Of a stretch of 64,000 nucleotides of DNA, positions 43,952 to 54,009 are shown piece after piece. Below the pieces are notes generated by a model. It did not search any database. It worked only from the letters and a program-made list of their open reading frames with translations, and was not told the DNA's origin. Source of the stretch: Endozoicomonas sp. SCSIO W0465 (lineage in GTDB: Bacteria; Pseudomonadota; Gammaproteobacteria; Pseudomonadales; Endozoicomonadaceae); contig NZ_CP092417.1 of NCBI RefSeq assembly GCF_023716865.1, forward strand, positions 2,892,001-2,956,000. The letters run 5' to 3'. A program made the position numbers and the translations under genes. Numbering within the stretch: position 1 is the stretch's first letter; every line of letters begins with the position of its first letter.

Positions 43952-45803
43952 ACTTGAGTTATCTTAATTACTTCTGGACTGTGCGCTCCATGCATGCCCC
44001 GCTGTTTACCCTGGCCAAAGCGGCAGCCAAGGCACCGCACTGCCAGGTGATCCATTCACTGTCAACGGGTTATGCCGGTTTTCTCGCTACCCTGATCAAG
44101 CAACAGAGACCACAAGTGTACCTTTTGCTCAGTGAACACGGCATCTATACCAAGGAGCGTAAAATCGAACTGGCCCAGGCCCAGTGGATTGAAGACCGGA
44201 CCATACCCAGTTATACCGGCCTTGATCACAGCACTGGCTATATCCGTAATTTGTGGGTTCATTTTTTTGAATTCCTTGGCAAGGCAACCTACGATGCTGC
44301 CGATCACATCACCTGTCTGTATGGCGGTAACCGTCAGCGGCAGATTGCTGAAGGTGCCCCGGCGGAAAAGATCACCATTATTCCTAACGGCATCGCGGAG
44401 GGGCGCTTTCAGGATGCATTACGCAGAAGGCCACATGTGATACCACACGTCATTGGCCTGGCCGGACGCATTGTGCCGATCAAGGATGTCAAAACCTTTA
44501 TCCGTGCCATCGATATTGCCCGTCATAGCACGCCCGATGTTGAAGGCTGGATCATCGGCCCGCTGGAGGAGGACCCTGATTACGTGCAGGAGTGTGTCAA
44601 CCTGGTGACCCAATTGCAGCTGGGGCATCACATCCGTTTCTGTGGTTTCCAGTCATTGCCGGATATCTTCCACCAACTGGGCGTGCTGGTGCTGACATCC
44701 ATCAGCGAAGCGCTGCCACTGGTGGTGCTCGAAGGGTTTGCGGCTGGTATCCCCAGTGTTTGCACCGATGTGGGCGGTTGCCGTGAACTGGTATTGGGTG
44801 GTTCCCATCCGGAAGATCAGGCCATCGGGGCTGCCGGTGATATTGTCGGGATTGCTGATCCCCGGGCCGTGGCCGATGCCTGTACCCGGTTGCTTACTGA
44901 TTCAGAACGCTGGTATACGGCACAGGCCGCCGCACTGGCCCGTGTCCATCGCTGGTACACCGATGGACAGATGTTTGCCAGATATCATGAACTCTATCAG
45001 CAGGGTATGGAACGGCACGCTGTTCAGGCACTGTCTGTTCCGGCATCGGCTTGCCAGGAGAGGTGTTAAATGGCAGGCATCGGCTTTACGCTACAGCGCA
45101 TGCTGGACCGTGGCAGTTATACGGCGACAGCACAGGCCTACAGTTATGCCGGACTGATCAGCTCCGGCCCCTGGGTATTGTCTATTCTGAGCATTCTGGT
45201 GGTTGGGTTGATAAGCCAGGACAATCATCTGCTATCCGCCCATCTCACCTACTATCTGGTCACCGTCACCTATATGATGTGCGGTTCTTTGATACTCACC
45301 GGTGGCGTGCAACTGTTGTTTACCCGGTTCGTGTCGGACCGGATGTACGAAAAACGTCATTCAGTGATTACCGGAAACCTGATGGGCCTGCTGATGCTAA
45401 TCACGCTGGTTTCCGGTGTTCTGGGTACGTTGTTGACCCCTGTCCTGTTCTTCGATCGGGACACATTCTTTCGGGTATTGGTGACCGCCTGTTTTGTGGT
45501 GCTGTGCAACTTCTGGATCGTACTGGTCTTTCTTTCCGCCCTGAAATCCTACAACCGCATTGTTATGACCATGGGGGCCGGGTATGTTGGCATTGTGTTA
45601 CTGTCGTTACTGCTGAACAGACTGGGCGGACATGGACTTCTGCTGGCTTTCTTTACCGGTAAATGCTTCATGTTATTGGCTTTCTTGCTGGATATTGCCC
45701 GGCACTTCAGCACCGATCGGTTACAGTCGTTTGAATTCCTGACGCCTGCCAAAGTGCACTCATCGCTGCTCCTGACAGGAACGATATACTCTCTGGCGTT
45801 GTG

Positions 45804-47300
45804 CTGACTCTTGATCACATCTCTCCAGCGCTGAACTGCCGGGCTATCTGCCAGGTTTTTACCCGATCCTGCAATTTCGCCCAGCCTTCCCATACCACTA
45901 ACCAGCCGGGCTGCCCTGTATGCTTTGAATCACCCCAACCACCAAGCCGAGCAATCGTTTGAAGCAGCCAAGTGACTGTTGGCGGCTTATCGGGCAACGC
46001 TTTTTTTTCATAGGTTAGCCAGAGAACCTGCCATTCATCATCACTGACCACCTCATTCGCGAGTGTTTTTTCACTCCAAAGCTTTCTGTCTTTGTGCTGC
46101 CTGTCATTCGGTAACATTAATGCTTCACGGATTTGCATTAGTCTGACAGCGACAAACATTAATATGACCGCAAGTCGTTCAATGTTATCCGGAGATTGCA
46201 GACGAAGCCTTTCTACTCCTGCTCCCGATTTCCAAGCCTTATGGAACTCTTCTATTCGCCATCGGAGCTCGTAAAATCGAATGATAGAGCGACAGTCTTC
46301 GAATGTTTCAATATCTTCAGTTGTCAATAGTACCAGTGCAAACGGTCTTCGGAGTCATTGCCAATCTCTTCAGCCGACACAATATTCATAGTTACCGGTT
46401 CCGGCCTGCCGCCTGGCCTTTGCGGCGCCTGTATTGTCATCTTCTTTCTTTTGACCTGCAGCGTTGCCTTTCGCTTCTTTCTACCTCCTTTTTGAGGAAC
46501 CACTATCGTATATTTCCCCAACACTTCAGTCTGAGCTAAGGAATCAAATAATAAGAGTTCGCCATCCACCAGGATTCTGTTTTGTGTAGCTCTTACAACA
46601 AACCGCTGTCGGTTATCCAGTTTGTAGTGCATATATTCGTATATATCCGCCTCCCGGTCGCAAACACTGATGATGTCAGGCATTTTACCCCCCATCCTTT
46701 GTTCTGTGTTTTCAGAGGCTCTTTGCCACTTAAAGCTTTCCTTTCCCTCGTAAGGTAGCTGACGACGTTGGTTCTTTTTCCCCCGCTGAACGTCCTCTCT
46801 AACCCATCGTTCTTGATCAATAAGCCCAATGCTTCGCTCTGTATCCGCATCAACCAAGAAGACAGAGTGGACGTGGAATCCTCTGGTTTTAGAGCCTTCA
46901 GGACCTCCAAGATCACCAAGCTCGGATCTGACAGCATGTTTATAACCCAGGGTTGTTGTATCTTCGAGAGCCAGAAGTAGGCGAGACTGTCTCGCTATTT
47001 TGGCAGTTGCCTGAAAGCCTGCCTCAGCTATTGCTTCAGGCTTTACGGCCTCATTCTCAATCAGCCGGTAAGCTCCAGTTACCAGTGCGGTATAACCTTC
47101 GCATGAAGATGACAAAGAATTACCGGTATGAGCTGAAAGCTCGGCAGCAACTTTGACAAGTCGTTTTGTACGTCGAGTATCGCCCAAATCAGCACATCCA
47201 AAAGTTAGTTCTGACCATGGTTTAGGAGAAAGTGGAAGCATGACCTGTTTTATCAGTGAGAAATGATAGAACAAGGTAGCTATTTGTGATCAAGAGACAG
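45804..47300 (-). mobile_element. IS50-like element copy C
   Basis: 1497 bp with Tn5-like ends. Perfect 9-bp duplication GGCGTTGTG (45795-45803, 47301-47309) in pelG. One base shorter than the copy A and copy B reconstructions. Confidence 0.95.
45815..47241 (-). pseudogene. IS50-like transposase copy C, single-base frameshift
   Basis: The sequence reads like copies A and B from the ATG 47241 to about 46330. There TAGTACCCAG of the other copies is TAGTACCAG, losing one C and ending the frame shortly after DRLHWYY. The C-terminal part with the YREK motif continues in the other frame to 45815. No copy of this transposase in the window is both uninterrupted and in frame. Confidence 0.88.
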
Positions 47301-48007
47301 GGCGTTGTGGGCGGATAAAATCATCTTCTGGCTGACACCACAGACGTCATCCGCCGTGGCCGGTCTGTTGCGCTCATCGGTGATCTACGATTTGCCGATG
47401 TTTCTGGCCTATCTGACCATGATTCCGGGCATGGCGGTCTTTTTTATCCGGTTCGAGACCGACTTTGCCAGGAGTTACCACGACTACTTCGGCGCGATTC
47501 TTGGCCATCAGCCATTGGACACGCTTTACCAATACAAACGGGAAATGATTGCCGCTGTTGCCCGGGGGCTGTACGCCATCGTCAAGGTCCAGAGCGTGGC
47601 TATTGTGGTTTTGTTTCTCTGGAGCCAGGACATTCTGGTGTTTCTGGGCATCTCACCCCACTACCAGGCGCTGCTGGAGGTGAACATGATCAGCGTCGGT
47701 CTGCAGGTGGTATTGATGGCCATTATGAGCGTGTTCTTTTACCTGGATAAACGTCGGGATGCGCTCAACCTTGCGATAGTGTTTCTGGTTACCAATATTG
47801 TCGGTACGCAGATAACGATCTGGCTGGACCCCTCCACCTACGGCTATGGCCTGTTGTTTTCGACAGCCATCACGACGTTGATTGGATTAGCCCGGTTAAA
47901 CCAGATTCTGATTCATCTTCAATTTGAAACGTTCATGCAACGGGCGTGACAGGGGTTGGGTAGTGAGTCAGAGATGATATGAACAAAACTGCTCAAACTT
48001 CAATATC

Positions 48008-49534
48008 CTCGACTTTAGAGTCTGTATAAAACGATAATTCGGTCAGCTTTTTATAGTGAAGCAAGCCGAAATCAGTGAACTGTTTTTCCAAGTTCGTTAT
48101 TACTTCCGTTTTTTGCCTAAAAGCCTTTAGTTATGCTGCTTCTGAATTATCCGGTATTAACTGGTCGATCAGATCGCGAAAATTGAACTCATATTTTTGC
48201 TTATATCTGTTCCAGCCCTTGCGAATAGAGAACCTCGGAATAATTCCTGAAAGAGCAATTTTCATCATGCCTGCAGTGGTTGTATCCGGGCTTCTCCAGG
48301 GTATCCGAGAAATATTCAGACATGCCTGATTTTTACAAACGGTTAATAACTGCAATAATGCATAGCCTGCCATTTTCAAATGCATCCATCGAAGCAGTGT
48401 TCGCAATTTCTGCTGCCATAAATGGCAACAGCCAAAAGCATGTTTGAGTTGGTGAAACATTGGCTCTACCGGCCATCTCCGGGAATAGGCACGAAGCACC
48501 TCCAGTCCCTCAAGTTCCGGATTGGTCGAGATGAATATTCTGCTTTCGGTCAGACCTTTGTCATTTTCAAAGCGACTCCAGACGACGCGTACTTCACGAC
48601 CTTTAAGGAATCTGGCGCGACAGATCAGGGTACGATAACGTATTTTGCGAAATTTGCCGTACATCCATACTGTTGCTTTTTCTTCCGGCAGTTTCTTAAC
48701 CTGTTCTGTCGTCATCTTGATGCCGTACTTTTTTGGGCGCCCTCGCTTCTTTACGGTGGGTGCTGGCGGCAAAGCATAGAGGGCCCGATTTGAAGGTATC
48801 TGACCAACAACTTCTATGTTCATTTCCAGAGCTGGCTTTATCAGTGTCCAGTTCATATACCAGCAATCGGTTAGCAGGCGTAGCACTCGATCCTTCACTT
48901 CATTGCGTACCACCCTGAGCATGGCCACGGCAATTTTCAGTTTGCTGGTGTTACCTGAAGCTGGTGTCGGAAATGAGATCACCGGTATGGCGGTAAATAC
49001 TTCATCTGCAGCCCGCTCAAATATGATGGCCAGGGAAACCCAACACTGCCCCCAGATGTACGTCGGCCGATTGCGTTTCTTGCTGTGTTGATGATGTGTA
49101 CGACAAGCAGGGGCTTTGTCGGAAAACCGTTCGATTACCCAGTCATCAAGCCCCAGGACCACAGGTTGATTCTCAGGAGCTTTGGAGCAGACCAGACGGA
49201 TCAAGTGGCGTGCCAAGTTCTTCCATTGCCACTTGCCCTGAGATAGCCAGTGGTGGTAGCTGCTCCACACACAATGAAAATCAATTGTTAACAACGCCTG
49301 TGTAACAAAGCCGTCGGCTGAAAGCATGCAACCGAACAGCAGTTCGCAGAACGTTGGTACTGCAGTTGATGATAGCGCTCCAGCAAGAAAGGTTGTATAT
49401 GAAGCGAGCTCCCTGAGGATTACTTGATGATCTGAAGTGAGCATGGCAACCATCTCGAATTTCGTCATTGGGGATGGTTGCTTTTAGCAGATTATGCGCC
49501 GGAACTATTGTGCTCTTAAAACTCTAAAGTCGAG
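48008..49534 (-). mobile_element. 1.53-kb DDE-type IS, copy B, complete
   Basis: The ends CTCGACTTTAGAG and inverse; 1527 bp; 9-bp duplication TTCAATATC (47999-48007, 49535-49543). It lies 58 bases after the pelG stop and did not disrupt a recognisable gene. Confidence 0.93.
48131..49468 (-). CDS. DDE_5/IS701-like transposase (445 aa), intact copy
   Basis: A complete frame from ATG 49468. Features are VVLGLDDWVIERFSDKAP (first Asp), a CRTHHQHSKKRNRPTYIWGQCWVSLA block, LTDCWYMNWTL (second Asp), the basic KKRGRPKKYG linker and RRWPVEPMFHQLKHAFG (Glu). The 120-residue C-terminal tail contains a leucine-rich helix and a basic end. It serves as the reference for broken copies A and C. The family name is tentative; the DDE layout is clear. 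Confidence 0.85.
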   Translation of the reverse strand: MTKFEMVAMLTSDHQVILRELASYTTFLAGALSSTAVPTFCELLFGCMLSADGFVTQALLTIDFHCVWSSYHHWLSQGKWQWKNLARHLIRLVCSKAPENQPVVLGLDDWVIERFSDKAPACRTHHQHSKKRNRPTYIWGQCWVSLAIIFERAADEVFTAIPVISFPTPASGNTSKLKIAVAMLRVVRNEVKDRVLRLLTDCWYMNWTLIKPALEMNIEVVGQIPSNRALYALPPAPTVKKRGRPKKYGIKMTTEQVKKLPEEKATVWMYGKFRKIRYRTLICRARFLKGREVRVVWSRFENDKGLTESRIFISTNPELEGLEVLRAYSRRWPVEPMFHQLKHAFGCCHLWQQKLRTLLRWMHLKMAGYALLQLLTVCKNQACLNISRIPWRSPDTTTAGMMKIALSGIIPRFSIRKGWNRYKQKYEFNFRDLIDQLIPDNSEAA

Positions 49535-49647
49535 TTCAATATCGAGACTTCACAGAAAATACACCCTTACTGAGTAAGCATTACTCTATTCAGACAAACG
49601 CCCCTGCCAAGCGGCGGCAAGAGGGTGTTCTCTCTGAATAATTGAAA
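49535..49647. other. Intergenic remnant
   Basis: About 110 bases between two IS elements. It contains a GC-rich hairpin-like stretch (CCCTGCC...GGCAAGAGGG near 49601-49626) that could be an old terminator for the pel operon, but there is no clear T run. No gene. Confidence 0.35.
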
Positions 49648-51255
49648 GGGTGAAAGTCTCATATTGATGAGTACTAACGTTCAAGATCACCCTTCCCTGA
49701 TGAAAATGGAATCACATTATCACTGACCATATTTACCTTGGCCCGGTACGTTACCGACAGCAGCATCCAGCCACAGTCGAACCAACCACTTTGAATTAGT
49801 GACCTGAGTGTCAGAATGCCTTGCCCCCCGGGACACCGCCAACGCATTCCCGAACACTTCATTCGCTGTGTAACCAGCGTTTTACAGGACGCCTCAATGA
49901 CCCCTGAGCCTATGGGCAGGTTGCGCGACAGGTGTTCTGCATAATTCATCCGTAACCGGTTTTTTCTGAAGTACTTTAACTCTGTCTTTAATTTCGATCG
50001 GCGGGGATGCTTGCTATGCTGGTAAGCCAGTGCCTTGATTATTTTTTCAACCCCACCCGGCTCCTCCTTCAGGATATGTCGGTAGGTGCTGAATTTCTCT
50101 TTGGACTTCGCGCTATTTTCACCGTAAGCCAGGTCAAATGCCTTCTTCAGGTGTTCTGCCGCATGGTAATAATCAACAATTTCTTCTCCCTCCGGTAGCT
50201 CTTTGGTGAAGTATGTCCAATTGTCCCGGGCTCCATCTGCCACTTTGACCAGAGTCAGATTTGGCTTTTGCTGAAGCACCTTATCCAGAAGGTTTGAAAG
50301 GGATTTTTTCAATGTCGCTTTCTTGCTTTCAGGCATTCGTCCCATCCTGATCGTAGAGAGGCGATCTCCCTGGTCATCGTAAAACGACAGTGTTCCACAA
50401 CTGGCCTCCTGACAACCTGCTGGCCCTCGGGTACGTTTGCCATCAGCAACACTCTTTTCACGTTTCTCCTGACGCTTGCCGTCTTTCATTGGTAGCATCA
50501 CACCGTCAAGGGAAGCAGCTACCGTCACCGCGTCAGGCGGTACTGTGAGATTCTCCGCGAGAAGGGTCTCGAAAGGGTCAAGGTGCTGCTCCCATTGTTC
50601 GTTGAGTTTTTTGGGAAGACGTGCCAGAGAGCTGGTTGAGGGTGACATATTCCCCATTAGATCGAGTAAGCTTTTTACGTCCGCGGGCGGCAACTGGGCA
50701 ACCATCCATGCTGCTTGCTTCGCAGCCTTTGGTAACCAGTAGCCTTCTACAACGCCAGCCTTGAGCTCTAAAGGGACAATGCACTTATCCCCGGCATTGC
50801 GGTAGAGGCTGCGCAATACCCGGACAGGTCCTGCTGCTGACTGGTAGGTTTGATAGCTGCGTAATGCCTGGTGATACACGACCCCATTCACTTCGATAGA
50901 AGCTTTATTGATGTCTAATTTTTGCAGTTCTTCTGCCAGTATTTCTCGCTCCGCCTGAATAAAGAGGGAGTGAATCTCGTTTTCATGATCCTCAAAATGC
51001 TGGATTGGATTATTGGACTGACGAAGTAGGGTCAGTTTTTGCTGCAGTTGGTCAATAGCAGGACAGGAATCATTGGCGACTTTGGTTAGTGGCTGACATA
51101 CTTCCATCGGAGCGGCCTCTCACAGTTGACTCTTTGTTTGCTGTTAGAATCATAGCTGTGTTTGGCTGCTCTCCATTCAGTTTGAAAAATTTGGTGTTAC
51201 GTCTGTTTGCTGTAGCTCAAGGCCTGTGGGTGTGATCAATATGAGACTTTCACCC
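49648..51255 (-). mobile_element. ISKra4-family element, intact copy
   Basis: 1608 bp bounded by GGGTGAAAGTCTCATATTGA and its inverse. The flanks share only ATTG on each side, not the 8-bp duplication seen for the other copy. A related fragment is at 28979-29339. Confidence 0.9.
49674..51107 (-). CDS. ISKra4-family transposase
   Basis: 477 residues, start ATG 51107. The N-terminal helical region is followed by VVYHQALRSYQTYQSAAGPVRVLRSLYRN. The DDE-type core has VAASLDGVMLPMKDG, LTLVKVADGARDNWTYF, IVDYYHAAEHLKKAFD and NLPIGSGVIEASCKTLVTQRMKCSGMRW. These blocks identify the ISKra4 family. The frame is intact, making this the only complete ISKra4 transposase here. Confidence 0.92.
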   Translation of the reverse strand: MEVCQPLTKVANDSCPAIDQLQQKLTLLRQSNNPIQHFEDHENEIHSLFIQAEREILAEELQKLDINKASIEVNGVVYHQALRSYQTYQSAAGPVRVLRSLYRNAGDKCIVPLELKAGVVEGYWLPKAAKQAAWMVAQLPPADVKSLLDLMGNMSPSTSSLARLPKKLNEQWEQHLDPFETLLAENLTVPPDAVTVAASLDGVMLPMKDGKRQEKREKSVADGKRTRGPAGCQEASCGTLSFYDDQGDRLSTIRMGRMPESKKATLKKSLSNLLDKVLQQKPNLTLVKVADGARDNWTYFTKELPEGEEIVDYYHAAEHLKKAFDLAYGENSAKSKEKFSTYRHILKEEPGGVEKIIKALAYQHSKHPRRSKLKTELKYFRKNRLRMNYAEHLSRNLPIGSGVIEASCKTLVTQRMKCSGMRWRCPGGQGILTLRSLIQSGWFDCGWMLLSVTYRAKVNMVSDNVIPFSSGKGDLER

Positions 51256-51352
51256 ATTGTTATCTGCTTCCTATTGATGGCACTGGTCTCTTTTATTCGG
51301 GAACCTGCCGCTGTGATGACTGCTGCATTAAAAATGAGGGCAAAAAAAACGA

Positions 51353-52383
51353 GGCTCTTTTCCAATTCCAGACTGCTATGTAACCAGCAAGTTGACTAAG
51401 GGCTGAAGAAGACTTTTGCCTCTTCGGCCAATATTATGCAAAAACTCAAAAAAGCCAAGGTAAAGGGGTAAAGCCTCTTGGGATATTCCCCTGTGAGGCC
51501 TTAGCCACGAGCGTAGAAGTGACCAAAACCCCTCCATAGTATTAACATGCACCTCGTAAATACCGTCTTTGTCATCATCACGAGCATACTCACCTTTGCC
51601 GTGACAGACCGTTTTATGTCTGAAGCCCCAGCTTTCAAGGTCATCATAGATGTTGTATTCATCGGTATAAATCTGGCTCTGTGGGGCTACGTGTTTCTTG
51701 ATAAATGGTTCGATTGTCGCCTTCTTAACGTTCGACAGCATGTTGATAATGACCTGACCCCCTTTGAATCATTCCCAATACCGGCGGTTTGTCTTTTTCA
51801 AGAGTCCCACGGCCCGGAGCGCCTTTAAGCCTTCTTTTTTCTCGGTGGACGATCCAGATTTTTTTTAATGCTTCAGGGTGTCCCTTGTGACCAGCTACAA
51901 TGTAGACTCGTCGAATTCAACTCGCCATCAAGAATCACTTCAGGCTTTCGGTCAACAACACCATTTCGTAAGACTGTGGTCATATGGTGTGCATCACTGA
52001 CACACAGATCAAGTTCCTGAGCTATCTGGCTGTTGGAGACGTTCAGCCCCATTAAATAGAGACAGGCAATCCAGACTTTGAGTGGTCGGTGGTGTCCTGC
52101 GAAAACCGTATTTGTCAGGTCATCGAAGTAGCGCTTACAGGACTTACAGTAATAGTGCTGGCACTCTACCTGCACATTGTCGTGTCCATTCTTTTTGACA
52201 TTCTCAGAATCACAGTGCGGACAGAGAACAGTGCCATCTGGCCAGCGGTTCTCACGGGATCATCTCAAAGCAGGTGTCATTACTGATGAGATCTGAGATT
52301 CGGCCTATATTCATGGTCAATGCTGGCGATGGCTAATTATATCCACCAAGGATAGTTCAGCAGTTCGGAATTCGAAAAGAGCC
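51353..52383 (-). mobile_element. IS1595-type element, decayed; probable parent of the 159-bp MITE
   Basis: The ends GGCTCTTTTCCAATTCCAG (left) and GGCTCTTTTCGAATTCCG (other strand, right) match the MITE termini. 1031 bp. The flanks do not form a clean 8-bp duplication. It encloses a transposase pseudogene. Confidence 0.8.
51376..52314 (-). pseudogene. IS1595-family (IS1016-like) transposase with several frameshifts
   Basis: Read from the ATG 52314 (MNIGRISDLISNDTCFEMI), the frame breaks at an extra C, then resumes as NRWPDGTVLCPHCDSENVKKNG with QHYYCKSCKRYFDD (zinc ribbon). It breaks twice more near 51890-51910, where EFDEST and VAGHKGHP are spread over frames, and again near 51770. It ends as MLSNVKKATIEPFI...YTDEYNIYDDL...HVNTMEGFWSLLRSWLRPHRG, the family's DDE C-terminus. 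At least four indels: a dead gene. Confidence 0.85.
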
Positions 52384-52387
52384 ACAA

Positions 52388-52740
52388 TGATATTTATCTT
52401 GGTAGCCATTGGATCCTGATCGAGCATCCCAATGATCAGTATATCTCGGTACTTTTATTCAATACCGACAGCCAGACCGATGAGCGCCTCGATGCCAGAG
52501 ACCGGATCGAGAGCTATGTGGTTCCGGGTATCCGGGCATCATAGGAACTGTTGGGCGATCAGTTGGAAGGGCAGCGAACCATTGTCGGCTATCAGCGGGA
52601 GGAATGATCGGTCCCTGAAATTGGCGAGGTCTATAAGCTCACGACACCAAATGGTTTAACGACCCAGTTTATTCGCATTACCGCAGGCAGTCTGCTCCAT
52701 AAAAGCGGCACCAATAGTTACCTTCGATTATTTACTTTCC
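52388..52740 (+). pseudogene. Degraded unidentified gene with two in-frame stops
   Basis: One frame beginning right after the IS1595-type element reads HNDIYLGSHWILIEHPNDQYISVLLFN and DRIESYVVPGIRAS. A TAG follows, then ELLGDQLEGQRTIVGYQREE, then a TGA, then VPEIGEVYKLTTPNGLTTQFIRI and SGTNSYLRL. The frame is kept across both stops, so point mutations killed it. The beta-rich, charged style resembles phage structural or secreted proteins, but I recognise no family. The N-terminus was probably removed by the IS. Confidence 0.5.
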
Positions 52741-54009
52741 AGTCAACCAGAGAGGCGGAGAAGGGAGAGGATAAATGGATATTGATTTAAGCTCGCTATT
52801 CCTGGCTTCATCCGATCCTCTTATAAAAGTGCTAGCTTGCTTACCAGCAATTTTGGCTTGTTCTTTGTCACCGGTATTCTTGAGAATTTTATAGTAAGCC
52901 TTTTGGTAAGCCTTCTGGTAATCCTTCCCTTTCTTGGATTCACGGTAAGCCTTTTGGTAAGCCTTTTGGTAAGCCTTACGTTTCTCGGACTGTTCGTAAG
53001 CCTTCCGGGAAGTCTTCCCTTTCTCGGATTTACGGTAAGCTTTTTGGTAAGCCTTCTGGGAAGTCTTCCCTTTCTCGGATTTACGGTAAGCCTCCCGGGT
53101 AGCCTTCCCTTTATCGGATTCAAGGTAAGCCTTCCGGGTAGCCTTCCCTTTCTCGGATTCACGGTAAGCCTTTTGGTAAGCCTTTTGGTAAGCCTTACGC
53201 TTCTCGGACTGTTCGTAAGCCTTCCCTTTCTCAGGTTCAAGGTAAGCCTTTTGGGAGGCCTTATCAAGAGAGATAGTTAGAAATTCACCAGAAACGGAAG
53301 CAGAAAAATTAAAATCAAACTCATTTTTAGAAGATGTATTTTGTTGAAGCTGTTCACTATGGAGTTGTGGAATAATCATTGCAATCGGTGCTTCAGGCCT
53401 GGAAAATGTTGCAATTCGATTTTGATCAGGAATAGGTACAAGTTGATGAAGGTTGTTATCAATAACTGATGAGATTTTCGGGGTTGATTGCCCCATACCT
53501 GAAAAAATATTTCCAGCAGTGTCTTTTAATGTTGAATCAAGTGGAGGGTGATTAATATTAACAGAGTGTGACTGCGAGTCAGCTTCAAGGGCCATATCCC
53601 AAACGTGATCGATTATTAATCCTGATTGACTGGTATAAAGAGTATTTTCGTCGCTTTGTTGTTGCGCCTTGGTTCTATCTGATAGGCCTAACGGCTCACT
53701 TTGCTCATGTTCTTGAGGATAAATAACCCTCACCAGTGCTTTTGGAAAACGGTAATCGCTGAATGGGTTATGGAAGCTTTCGCTACTTTCACTATATGTA
53801 TTCAAGATGTTTAAATAATTGTTTGGTGTAGTTTGTTGAACTTCCAGCCCGAATACTACGCTATTGTGCTGCGGACAGCCATTCAAAACTGAACCACTGC
53901 TTGACATGGGAGGTTCATACGCCTTATGAACATCAGGATACAGAGATTGTGAGTTAAAATATGGGACGGCCATTGAATTATTGAATAATTGAATTATAGC
54001 TAGGACCAC
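52732..54009 (-). CDS. Protein with lysine/tyrosine-rich tandem repeats (KAY..SEKGKA type)
   Basis: 425 residues if the GTG at 54009 is used; the ATG at 53973 (MAVPYFNSQSLYPD) is an alternative. Residues 1-240 are low in charge, Ser/Asn/Gln-rich and probably disordered. Residues about 245-385 are about 15 short units built from KAYQKAY, RESEKGKA, LESDKGKAT and KSEKGKTS. They are followed by ILKNTGDKEQAKIAGKQAS and a short tail. The repeat is strongly basic and periodic at 4-8 residues, which suits a helical nucleic-acid or polyanion binder. No signal peptide. Similar EKGKA repeats occur in many unrelated bacterial and phage proteins of unknown role. Confidence 0.65.
   Translation of the reverse strand: MVLAIIQLFNNSMAVPYFNSQSLYPDVHKAYEPPMSSSGSVLNGCPQHNSVVFGLEVQQTTPNNYLNILNTYSESSESFHNPFSDYRFPKALVRVIYPQEHEQSEPLGLSDRTKAQQQSDENTLYTSQSGLIIDHVWDMALEADSQSHSVNINHPPLDSTLKDTAGNIFSGMGQSTPKISSVIDNNLHQLVPIPDQNRIATFSRPEAPIAMIIPQLHSEQLQQNTSSKNEFDFNFSASVSGEFLTISLDKASQKAYLEPEKGKAYEQSEKRKAYQKAYQKAYRESEKGKATRKAYLESDKGKATREAYRKSEKGKTSQKAYQKAYRKSEKGKTSRKAYEQSEKRKAYQKAYQKAYRESKKGKDYQKAYQKAYYKILKNTGDKEQAKIAGKQASTFIRGSDEARNSELKSISIYPLPSPPLWLTGK

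Larger units (their letters stand above)
42213..45069 (+). pseudogene. pelF: pelF, Pel polysaccharide glycosyltransferase, split by an IS carrying a MITE
   Basis: The pieces 42213-42684 and 43967-45069 join across the duplication TTATCTTA to give 524 residues. The N-terminus VDVLFLLEGTYPFVRGGVSSWIHEMI and the internal SEHGIYTKERKIELAQAQW are strong PelF signatures. The GT4-type C-terminal half has GLAGRIVPIKDVKTFIRA and the E-x7-E pair in SISEALPLVVLE. Family knowledge: PelF is the cytosolic UDP-sugar-dependent polymerase of Pel. It overlaps the end of pelE. The insertion falls between EASYL and NYFW, so no functional enzyme is expected. Confidence 0.92.
45070..47949 (+). pseudogene. pelG: pelG, Pel polysaccharide membrane transporter, split by an IS50-like element
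   Basis: The pieces 45070-45803 and 47310-47949 join across GGCGTTGTG to give 457 residues with about 12 hydrophobic segments. MAGIGFTLQRMLDRGSYTATAQAYSYAGLISSGPW is the PelG N-terminal signature. TRFVSDRMYEKRHSVITGN and a late FETDFARSYHDYFGAI are also conserved. Family knowledge: PelG is the flippase-like inner-membrane channel that works with PelD, PelE and PelF. The start lies directly after the pelF stop. The insertion lies between SLAL and WADK. Confidence 0.92.

Noticed and set aside
52821..53280. Overlapping frames on both strands across the Lys/Tyr repeats
   Set aside because: They arise from the repetitive nucleotide sequence; the 425-residue frame is the one extending beyond the repeats on both sides.
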